From: Robiginitomaculum sp036478975
GTDB lineage: Bacteria; Pseudomonadota; Alphaproteobacteria; Caulobacterales; Maricaulaceae
DNA length: 9,215 bases
Direction: 5' to 3'
Assembly (NCBI GenBank): GCA_036478975.1
Contig: JAZGFA010000118.1
Coordinates: forward strand, 1-9,215
In this document: positions 1 to 5,952 of the stretch, piece by piece
Layout of the letters: every line of letters starts with the position of its first letter
Numbering within the stretch: the first letter of the stretch is position 1
Program-made: the position numbers and the translations under genes
The notes under the pieces: generated by a model
Seen by the model: only the letters and a program-made list of their open reading frames with translations
Told to the model about the DNA's origin: nothing
The model's database searches: none

Positions 1-75
1 ATCTGGCCGAAAGTGCGCGTGAAGGGCCATGTGAAAGCCGTGCTTGAAACCGTGCAATCGCTTACTTCAGCCTAA
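1..75 (+). CDS. bcp: C-terminus of a Bcp/PrxQ-type peroxiredoxin (partial)
   Basis: Frame 1 is open from the window edge to a TAA at 73-75 and encodes the last 24 residues of a protein, beginning IWPKVRVKGH and ending QSLTSA. The pattern 'I-W-x-K-V-x-V-K-G-H' followed by a short amphipathic helix is the usual C-terminal end of thioredoxin-dependent peroxiredoxins of the Bcp/PrxQ group, which reduce peroxides in the cytoplasm. The peroxidatic cysteine lies outside the window, so activity cannot be judged. The stop lies one base before the ATG of the DUF455 gene, so the two are probably cotranscribed. The identification rests on this short motif and on the gene order common in alphaproteobacteria. 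Confidence 0.7.
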   Translation: MWPKVRVKGHVKAVLETVQSLTSA

Positions 76-76
76 T

Positions 77-919
77 ATGGCCGGCAATGTGAAAAGCGTT
101 TACGCCGCCGCAGCGACCATATTGCGCAGCGCTAATCCTGACGACAAGGTTGAGGCCGCCCATAAATTATCGCGCGACTGGACAAGGGAAACGCTAGATT
201 TCACCCCGGTAAAAATCGACTTACCCGCAAGGCCCGCCCGCCCCGATGCGCCGCAACTGGTAAGCCCCAAGATGATTAAGCGTCACCGTGTGGGAGCGCA
301 AAAGGGGCGCGCCGCCCTGCTCCATGCCATCGCCCATATCGAATTTAACGCCATTGACCTCGCCGCAGATATGATAGGCCGCTTTGCCAGCCACCCCGCC
401 CTATCGGAAACGGAGCGTCGTAAGTTCATCGGCGATTGGGTGTCCGTATGCGACGACGAGGCGCGGCATTTTTCATTAATAGTCACCCGGCTCGCCGAAT
501 TAGGCATGCATTATGGTGATTTGCCGGCCCATGACGGGTTGTGGCAAGCGGCGCAGGCCACATCAGAGGACTTCATCGCCAGACTTGTGATTGCCCCAAT
601 GGTGCTAGAAGCGCGCGGATTAGACGTGACGCCGCCCATGATTGAAAAGCTTAAATCCGCAGGCGACCACGACAGCGCCGCCATCTTTCAAACCATTTAT
701 GACGATGAAATTGGCCATGTTCGCATTGGAACCCACTGGTTCCATCACATGTGTGAAATCAAAGGCCTTGATAGCCGTTTGACCTTCCAAGAAAAGGTCG
801 CCACCTATTTTAAGGGCCTGCTAAAACCACCTTTTAATCGCGCCGCGCGTGATTTGGCCGGAATGCCCGTGTCCTATTACGACCCACAAGCCTTTTACGA
901 TGATTCCAAGCCAGCGTAA
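77..919 (+). CDS. DUF455 family ferritin-like protein, putative di-iron
   Basis: This 280-residue cytoplasmic protein has no signal peptide or membrane segment and resembles the DUF455 family (ferritin-like fold). Its biochemical function is unknown. The spacing of likely metal ligands fits a four-helix di-iron bundle: E89 in AHIEFNAIDL, E128 and H131 in DDEARHF, E178 in VLEARGLDV, and E211 and H214 in DDEIGHVRIG. This is the E, ExxH, E, ExxH order seen in ferritin-like oxidases and hydroxylases such as MiaE. I chose the ATG at 77, one base after the peroxiredoxin stop. A TTG at 44 would add 11 residues inside the upstream gene, and no clear Shine-Dalgarno sequence supports either start. Linkage to a peroxiredoxin suggests, by inference only, a role in iron or peroxide handling. 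Confidence 0.85.
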   Translation: MAGNVKSVYAAAATILRSANPDDKVEAAHKLSRDWTRETLDFTPVKIDLPARPARPDAPQLVSPKMIKRHRVGAQKGRAALLHAIAHIEFNAIDLAADMIGRFASHPALSETERRKFIGDWVSVCDDEARHFSLIVTRLAELGMHYGDLPAHDGLWQAAQATSEDFIARLVIAPMVLEARGLDVTPPMIEKLKSAGDHDSAAIFQTIYDDEIGHVRIGTHWFHHMCEIKGLDSRLTFQEKVATYFKGLLKPPFNRAARDLAGMPVSYYDPQAFYDDSKPA

Positions 920-1081
920 TTTCCTGTAAGATTCAACCCTTTAGGCTATTTATGGTGCTAATAGTGTCTTTTTTACCCCTTTTCTAACTTTACCGTGAAA
1001 TTGATGCTTTTTTTACTTGTGTAGAGGCATAATATTTCGTGTATTAGCCTCAACTACGGGGATAACAATAATAGGGTAATA
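920..1081. other. Intergenic region, AT-rich leader of the M23-bactofilin operon
   Basis: This is the longest gap in the window (162 bases) and is richer in A and T than the flanking genes. It should hold the promoter for the M23 and bactofilin genes. A good -10-like hexamer, CATAAT, lies at 1028-1033, but the nearest -35-like element, TTGATG at 1001-1006, is 21 bases away, which is too far. TTTACC (989-994) and TTTACT (1012-1017) are 17 bases apart but match weakly, so no promoter is called. A weak 5-bp inverted repeat (946-950 with 960-964) followed by a T run at 969-974 could terminate the upstream unit, but it is poor. AGGG at 1073-1076 lies 5 bases before the M23 ATG and is its likely ribosome binding site. 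Confidence 0.5.
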
Positions 1082-2302
1082 ATGTTCGGTCATTTTCCAC
1101 AGGCGACAAAAGAGCATCTTAATCGCGCGTTCCCAGAACGCCAGATTATTCACCGCACTAGCGGTCAGGTGCATTGCTTTGTCATTAGCCAGCGCGCGCA
1201 GATTGCTGCGGTAAGCGGCGCTGCCCTCGTGGCAACATGGTGCGTGTTTACCCTGCTTAATCTTGCATGGGGCAATAACCCCTTTCGCTCCCCCGCCAAA
1301 GAAGTACGCCGCATGGAAGCGCAATATGAGCGCCTGCTCATAGACGCCCGCGCCAAAGAGGCCAATGCTCGCGCCCTGCTTCAGGCCCAGCAAATCGAAT
1401 TCACCGAAGCGGCCGCCGACTTTCGCCAAAAACATGACGCGCTAAAAGATATTATGGGGGGTACAATCCATATACCAGACATAGCCCCAGCGCATATAAC
1501 GCAATATGCTAGTCAAAACATTCTCATGGCCCCTATCGCGCGCGACCCGCTTCCGCGCCAGGCCCGCACCAACACAATGACAAGCACCCAAGCTTCTGCC
1601 ACAAATATGCAGGGAACCTCGTTCATCAATTTGTCCCTAGACCAAAACGACATCTTGCTTGAGTCAGAAATTGCCGCACAGGCCAGCATTGAAATCAATC
1701 GCGCCATCATTCGCAGCTCTGGCCTTGACCTTGAGAAAGTGTTGCAAGCTGGCCCCTTTGGCACGGGCGGTCCGCTTGTCCCGCCGGAAAATGAACAAAA
1801 TCCTGAAATCGGAAACTTTGGTTCTCGTATTGCTAGCATCCGCGCCCGCGTTTCCGAGGCCGATGCCCTTAGCAGCGTTATGGCCTCCCTGCCCTTAGGC
1901 CAGCCGGTTACCGATGAACATTATCGCACAAGCCCATACGGCCCGCGCAAAGACCCCTTTACTAAACGCACAGCATTCCACCAAGGCCTTGACCTTGCCG
2001 GACGTAAAAACACCCCAATTTTAGCGACGGCCGCTGGCCGCGTCTCCTATGTTGGTCTAAATGGTGGCTACGGACGGGTGGTTGAGATCGAACATGAGCA
2101 CGGAATCAAGACACGATACGCCCATTTGGCGAAAACATTTGTAAAACGTGGACAAATTATCGTAAAAGGCGAAAAAATAGGTGGCATGGGGTCTACAGGT
2201 CGGAGTACAAGTACCCACCTTCACTATGAAGTGAGATTCCAAGGCCGGGCCACCGACCCGACAAAATTTATGAAAGCAGGCCGCTATGTTCAGCAAAACT
2301 AA
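1082..2302 (+). CDS. Membrane-anchored M23 (LytM) family metallopeptidase
   Basis: This 406-residue bitopic inner-membrane protein is a probable peptidoglycan endopeptidase that cuts peptide crosslinks in the periplasm. Residues 1-37 form a short, basic cytoplasmic segment. Residues about 39-63 are one transmembrane helix, and about 72-125 are charged and likely coiled coil. About 126-275 is a poorly conserved linker. The LytM domain occupies about 280-400. All active-site positions are present: H300 and D304 (HQGLD), H348 (YAHL), H379 and H381 (HLHYE), so it should be a true hydrolase rather than a degenerate LytM activator. The layout matches M23 peptidases paired with bactofilins, such as LmdC of Hyphomonas, where the cytoplasmic N-terminus contacts the bactofilin. 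The gene overlaps the bactofilin gene by 17 bases. The start is supported by AGGG five bases upstream. Confidence 0.9.
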   Translation: MFGHFPQATKEHLNRAFPERQIIHRTSGQVHCFVISQRAQIAAVSGAALVATWCVFTLLNLAWGNNPFRSPAKEVRRMEAQYERLLIDARAKEANARALLQAQQIEFTEAAADFRQKHDALKDIMGGTIHIPDIAPAHITQYASQNILMAPIARDPLPRQARTNTMTSTQASATNMQGTSFINLSLDQNDILLESEIAAQASIEINRAIIRSSGLDLEKVLQAGPFGTGGPLVPPENEQNPEIGNFGSRIASIRARVSEADALSSVMASLPLGQPVTDEHYRTSPYGPRKDPFTKRTAFHQGLDLAGRKNTPILATAAGRVSYVGLNGGYGRVVEIEHEHGIKTRYAHLAKTFVKRGQIIVKGEKIGGMGSTGRSTSTHLHYEVRFQGRATDPTKFMKAGRYVQQN

Positions 2303-2729
2303 CACACGAACCGAAACAATAGCTGAAACCCCCAAAAGACCAACCTCTCGCCCTAATGCCTCTGGCATTCCTTCCATTCTCGCCGCTGACCTTCTCATAA
2401 CAGGCGAAATTGTTACGGATGGTGACGTGCAAGTTGAAGGTCGTCTTGATGGCAATATCTCAGCAGCTACCCTCACCATTGGTGAGCAAGGCGCAGTTAA
2501 CGGCACTATCAAAGCCGGAACCGTTTTAATACGTGGTAAGGTCACGGGCAAAATCAACGCCGGCTCCGTAGAGCTAGCCGAAACCGCTAATGTGCAGGCC
2601 GATATCGTGCAAGATCACCTATCCATCGCCAATGGCGCTTTCTTTGACGGCAAATGCTCTCGCAAGACAAAGCCGGCAAAAGTTGCGACTGCTACGCCGA
2701 AAGCTAAAGCCGCAGCCAAAAAAGCCTAA
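2286..2729 (+). CDS. Bactofilin, polymer-forming cytoskeletal protein
   Basis: This 147-residue protein resembles the bactofilin family (DUF583, PF04519). Bactofilins form non-polar filaments without nucleotides and localise cell-wall enzymes at the cytoplasmic face of the inner membrane. Residues about 28-123 form the right-handed beta-helix core, visible as repeated short strands with G and D turns (VQVEGRLDGNI, VLIRGKVTGKI, HLSIANGAFFDGKC). The N-terminus (1-27) is polar and probably disordered. The last 22 residues are a Lys/Ala-rich tail ending KAKAAAKKA. The ATG lies inside the end of the M23 gene with a weak CAGG five bases upstream, so expression probably depends on translational coupling. 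Linkage to an M23 peptidase is the recurring bactofilin context, as in Hyphomonas bacA-lmdC and Helicobacter ccmA-csd1. The stop overlaps that of the opposing helicase gene. Confidence 0.92.
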   Translation: MFSKTNTRTETIAETPKRPTSRPNASGIPSILAADLLITGEIVTDGDVQVEGRLDGNISAATLTIGEQGAVNGTIKAGTVLIRGKVTGKINAGSVELAETANVQADIVQDHLSIANGAFFDGKCSRKTKPAKVATATPKAKAAAKKA

Positions 2730-4051
2730 GCTTCATCCAGCTTTAAATATTCCGCATGACGGCGCTCGACGATAATATCGGCGGGCGTCAATGCACGTGA
2801 AAACGACAGCCCGTCTAGGCTCGTCGCCCGCGATAGGGCTACATAGGTCTGCCCCGCCGCAAAGGCACCGCGCTCCATATCCACCCGCACATCCTCCAAG
2901 GTCAGCCCCTGCGCCTTATGAATAGTCACCGCCCAAGCCAGGTTAAGCGGCATTTGCTTGTAGGATCCGGTAATTTCGGCGTCGACGCGCTCCGCCGCTT
3001 CATTCCACACATATTTAATGGTCTCCCAGCTCGCGCTTTCCACCTCATGGGTGCGCTCGCTATGATCGAATGTGACCATGACGCTATTATCAGCAAGAGT
3101 TAAAACCGTGCCCAGAGAGCCATTAACCCAGCGTTTTTGCGGGTCATTACGCAGGGCCATGACCCGCGCCCCCGCCTTTAGGGTTAGGCGCTCCGGCACG
3201 GGCAGCTTATCGCCGGACACATTAAACTTACCCGTAGACTCGCCGATAAATTTTTGACTGACCGCGTCAATCTCCCCCAAAGCCGCCGTATTGTAGCGCG
3301 CCGCCGCGGCGTTGGTCGCGGTCAGCACAAGCGGGGTCACCCCTGCCCGGTGCGGGCCATAGCCGGCTTCATTTAAAACCTCTACGGCGCGGTTGACATA
3401 TTTCCCTTGGCGCAAGCTTGAGAGTATGGCGCGAAAGCGCTCATCCTTTTGGCGGTGAATATGGGTCAGATTAATACGGCGCGGCGGATAACGTTTGAAT
3501 ACTTTAGCGCTATAGGCAAAGGGGGTGTCATAGCCCATGCGCTCTAATATATCCGCCTCTTGGCCGCGCACGACCGGCGGCAATTGATAGAAATCCCCGA
3601 CAAAGAGCATCTTCACCCCGCCAAAGGGTTTTTGCGAGCGCCGCGCCTTGCGCAATATCAAATCCATACCGTCAAGAATATCGGGCCGCACCATCGACAC
3701 TTCGTCAATAATGATAATCTCTACCTTTTTCCAAAGACTATTAGCCCGCTGGCCCAATAATGCGCCCTCGTCGATAATGCGCGGCGGCAGGCGGAAAAAA
3801 CTGTGCAGGGTTTGACCGGAAATATTGATAGCAGCTATGCCCGTCGGGGCCAAAAGCGCTGCCTTTGGAAACGCCCCGCATGTGCGAATATAGCGTATAA
3901 GGGTGGACTTACCCGTCCCCGCCTCGCCGGTAATTAATAGCGGCAGTGCCCCGTGCTGCAAATGCGATATCACCGCGCGCACATCCGCGTCATCCGCGTA
4001 ACGCTCTGGCAGGGTCAAATCGGTAATCGGGGCAAGCTCGGTCATGGGCAT
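2726..4051 (-). CDS. Pif1-like SF1B helicase (AAA family ATPase)
   Basis: This 441-residue ATP-dependent DNA helicase resembles the Pif1/RecD-like group of superfamily 1B, which translocates 5' to 3' on single-stranded DNA. The motifs appear in order: Walker A GEAGTGKST at 42-50; a Q/T-rich region with GIAAINISGQTLHSFF at 71-86; Walker B IIIIDEVSM with D116 and E117; motif III GDFYQLPPV at 152-160; an arginine in HIHRQ (R200); motif V in VTIHKAQGLTLE at 375-386; and motif VI YVALSRATSLDGL at 403-415. It is a compact core with no added N-terminal or C-terminal domain. The first ATG (4051) is used; a second ATG two codons later is equally possible, and neither has a clear ribosome binding site. 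It lies 43 bases after the FAH gene on the same strand. Its cellular role, possibly replication-fork or secondary-structure clearance, is inferred from the family only. Confidence 0.9.
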   Translation of the reverse strand: MPMTELAPITDLTLPERYADDADVRAVISHLQHGALPLLITGEAGTGKSTLIRYIRTCGAFPKAALLAPTGIAAINISGQTLHSFFRLPPRIIDEGALLGQRANSLWKKVEIIIIDEVSMVRPDILDGMDLILRKARRSQKPFGGVKMLFVGDFYQLPPVVRGQEADILERMGYDTPFAYSAKVFKRYPPRRINLTHIHRQKDERFRAILSSLRQGKYVNRAVEVLNEAGYGPHRAGVTPLVLTATNAAAARYNTAALGEIDAVSQKFIGESTGKFNVSGDKLPVPERLTLKAGARVMALRNDPQKRWVNGSLGTVLTLADNSVMVTFDHSERTHEVESASWETIKYVWNEAAERVDAEITGSYKQMPLNLAWAVTIHKAQGLTLEDVRVDMERGAFAAGQTYVALSRATSLDGLSFSRALTPADIIVERRHAEYLKLDEA

Positions 4052-4094
4052 AGCCGTAAGCAGAGTCGGGGCGTAATAATAGCGAAAGCTTTGC

Positions 4095-4817
4095 TTAGTT
4101 CAGCACGCGGCTTCCGCCAATGGTGAATTCTAAATCGGGTAGGCCGTCAACGCTGGCGCGGATATAGTCGCCCTCGCTAATCGGGCCCACGCCCTGCGGC
4201 GTGCCGGAGAAAATAATGTCGCCGGGATAGAGCCGGTAATGGGTGGACAGGGTTGAGATAATTTCAGCCGGAGACCATATCATTTCCGACAGGTCCGCGC
4301 ATTGGCAGATAATGCCGTTTACCTGCAAGGATATGGTGGCCACGGACGGTATGCCGCCCTCTAAATCCTCCACGGGAATGAGATTGGACACGGGGGCGCT
4401 ATTATCAAAAGCCTTGGCGATTTCCCAAGAGCGCCCCGCCGCCTTCATCTCCGCCTGCCGGTCACGGCGGGTTAAATCGACGCCAACCCCCAGCGCGTAA
4501 ATATGCTCAAGCGCCTCATCTTTCGCGATAAATTCTCCGCCGCGCCCAATGGCCAGCACCATTTCGACTTCATAATGCAGGTTTTGTGTCAGCTTGGGAT
4601 AGGCAATAGTCTGCCCGCTCGCCACAATGGCGTCGCTGGGTTTTTGGAAAAAGAAGGGCGGCTTACGCTCTGCCGCTTTGCTTGGCCCGCCCATTTCCGC
4701 AATATGTTTGGCATAGTTTTGCCCGACGCAATATATCCGCCGCACGGGGAAGCGTTGCGGCGAATTTATAATGGCAATGCTAGGCCGTTTGGGTTTCTTG
4801 ATTGCGTATTTCGCCAT
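4095..4817 (-). CDS. Fumarylacetoacetate hydrolase (FAH) family protein
   Basis: This 240-residue soluble enzyme is of the FAH superfamily, close in size and motifs to the short FAHD1/YcgM type, whose members act as acylpyruvate hydrolases or oxaloacetate decarboxylases with Mg2+ or Mn2+. Visible motifs are VGQNYAKHIAEMG at 31-43, the metal-binding pair E83 and E85 in LHYEVEM, D114 in GVDLTRRDRQ, K135 in WEIAKAFDNSAP, and GTPQGVGPI at 205-213. The exact substrate cannot be read from the sequence. The start is set at the ATG at 4817, one base after the prfB stop and 6 bases after GGGAG. The open frame continues upstream to 4928, but those extra 37 residues are out-of-frame prfB sequence, do not look like FAH protein, and are rejected. 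It probably depends on prfB transcription and translational coupling. Confidence 0.9.
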   Translation of the reverse strand: MAKYAIKKPKRPSIAIINSPQRFPVRRIYCVGQNYAKHIAEMGGPSKAAERKPPFFFQKPSDAIVASGQTIAYPKLTQNLHYEVEMVLAIGRGGEFIAKDEALEHIYALGVGVDLTRRDRQAEMKAAGRSWEIAKAFDNSAPVSNLIPVEDLEGGIPSVATISLQVNGIICQCADLSEMIWSPAEIISTLSTHYRLYPGDIIFSGTPQGVGPISEGDYIRASVDGLPDLEFTIGGSRVLN

Positions 4818-4818
4818 G

Positions 4819-5944
4819 CTATTCTCCCTCGCTATCTTCGCCGTCATCGCCAAGCTGGGCCGCGAGCGCCGCCGCCATGAATTGATCCAAATCCCCGTCA
4901 AGCACGCCCCCCGTATCAGAGGTTTCAACTCCGGTGCGCAGGTCTTTTATCATCTGGTAGGGCTGCAAAACATAGGAGCGGATTTGATGGCCCCAGCCAA
5001 TTTCCGACTTGCTGTCATTTTGCCCTTGCGCCTCGGCCTCGCGCCTTTGCAATTCTTGCTCATATAGGCGGGCGCGCAGCATATCCCATGCGCGGCTACG
5101 GTTTTTATGCTGGCTACGGTCCGATTGGCACTGCACGACAATGCCGGACGGCTCATGGGTAATGCGCACGGCGCTATCGGTTTTATTGATGTGCTGGCCG
5201 CCCGCGCCGGACGCGCGGTAAGTATCAACGCGGCAATCGCTTTCATTGATTTCGATGTCAATCGTGTCATCGATTTGCGGAAACACCCAGACGCTAGCGA
5301 AACTGGTATGGCGCTTGGCACTGCTATCAAATGGGGAAATGCGCACAAGGCGATGCACGCCGCTCTCCGTGCGCAGCCAGCCATAGGCGTTGTCGCCCTT
5401 GATCAATATCGTTGCAGATTTAATACCCGCCTCATCGCCGCCATGTTCTTCGATAATTTCGGTCTTCATGCCGTGACTATTGGCCCAGCGCAGATACATG
5501 CGCAAAAGCATATTGGCCCAGTCCTGCGCCTCAGTGCCGCCCGCTCCGGCGTGGATTTCTACGAAAGCAAAATTGGCGTCCGCCTCCCCCGACAGCAAAG
5601 CCGCGGTCTCCGCCTGCCCTGCCTGTTTCTTCAGGCCGCGCAATATGGTCAACGCCTCTTGCGCCACGCCCTCATCGTCTTCCATTTCGGCTAACTCGGT
5701 TAGTTCTAAACCGTCATTAAGCTCGCGGGTAAGGCGCGCTATGGCGTCAAAGGCATTGGCCAAACGGTTACGCTCGCGCATGTGGTTTTGCGCCGCAATT
5801 GGGTCATTCCAAAAGTCAGATTTCTCGGAGAGCTGGGTTAACTCCGCCAGCCGTTTTTGCGATGGCTCCCAGTCAAAGACGCCTCCTTAGCAGGACGATT
5901 GACTGCTTAATATCACTGGCTAGGTTTTCAGATTCCGCGCTCAT
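4819..5944 (-). CDS. prfB: Peptide chain release factor 2 (RF2), made by programmed +1 frameshift
   Basis: RF2 releases finished proteins at UGA and UAA codons on the ribosome. The gene has two parts. Frame 1 starts at the ATG at 5944 and runs 23 codons (MSAESENLAS to LLRRRL) to a TGA at 5873-5875. After skipping one T, reading resumes at GAC (5874-5872) with DWEPSQKRLAEL and continues to TAG at 4819-4821, giving 374 residues (E. coli RF2 has 365). The stop-recognition tripeptide SPF is at 203-205 and the peptidyl-hydrolysis motif GGQ at 248-250, almost the same positions as in E. coli. SPF rather than PxT separates it from RF1. The AGGG overlapping the PBP1A stop, 6 bases before the ATG, is the likely ribosome binding site. 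It lies 8 bases after PBP1A and one base before the FAH gene. The C-terminus ends in an acidic stretch, GDDGEDSEGE. Confidence 0.96.
4824..4830 (-). promoter_or_regulatory. Ribosome binding site of the FAH gene, inside the end of prfB
   Basis: The minus strand reads GAGGGAG here, within the last codons of prfB. Its 3' edge is 6 bases from the ATG at 4817. It supports the short start of the FAH gene and implies that ribosomes finishing prfB can restart on the next gene. Confidence 0.55.
5872..5887 (-). promoter_or_regulatory. prfB programmed +1 frameshift site (SD-like element, CTT TGA C)
   Basis: The minus strand reads AGGAGG CGT CTT TGA C. The AGGAGG (5887-5882) pairs with the 3' end of 16S rRNA and is extended upstream by TA to TAAGGAGG, a near-complete anti-SD complement. 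Three bases separate it from the slippery CTT, followed by the poor TGA-C stop. The order and spacing equal those of E. coli prfB (AGGGGG TAT CTT TGA C). When RF2 is scarce the ribosome pauses at TGA, slips +1 and makes RF2; when RF2 is plentiful it terminates. This is a well-known autoregulation. Confidence 0.95.
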
Positions 5945-5952
5945 AGCAAACC

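Noticed and set aside
946..974. Possible terminator after the DUF455 gene
   Set aside because: The stem is only CTATT/AATAG with a 9-base loop, and the T run starts four bases later; stability is too low to call.
2057..2557. 166-codon open frame on the minus strand over the M23 and bactofilin genes
   Set aside because: Antisense to two clearly conserved genes and without domain-like sequence.
2728..2743. Inverted repeat AAGCT/AGCTT with a 6-base loop at the convergent stops
   Set aside because: A 5-bp AT-leaning stem without a T run is too weak for an intrinsic terminator.
4081..4095. Near-palindrome around AAAGCTTT between the FAH and helicase genes
   Set aside because: The arms abut with no loop and are imperfect, and no regulator site of this form is known to me; probably chance.
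4818..4928. Upstream extension of the FAH gene giving a 277-residue protein
   Set aside because: The extra 37 residues are prfB sequence read in another frame, and a ribosome binding site and FAH-like start exist at 4817.
5107..5694. 195-codon open frame on the plus strand over prfB
   Set aside because: It is antisense to a conserved RF2 gene, shows no recognisable family and has no ribosome binding site that I can see; it arises from codon bias.
4819..5781. prfB as a 320-residue gene starting at an internal ATG
   Set aside because: Continuous RF2-like sequence extends upstream to the frameshift site and the ATG at 5944.
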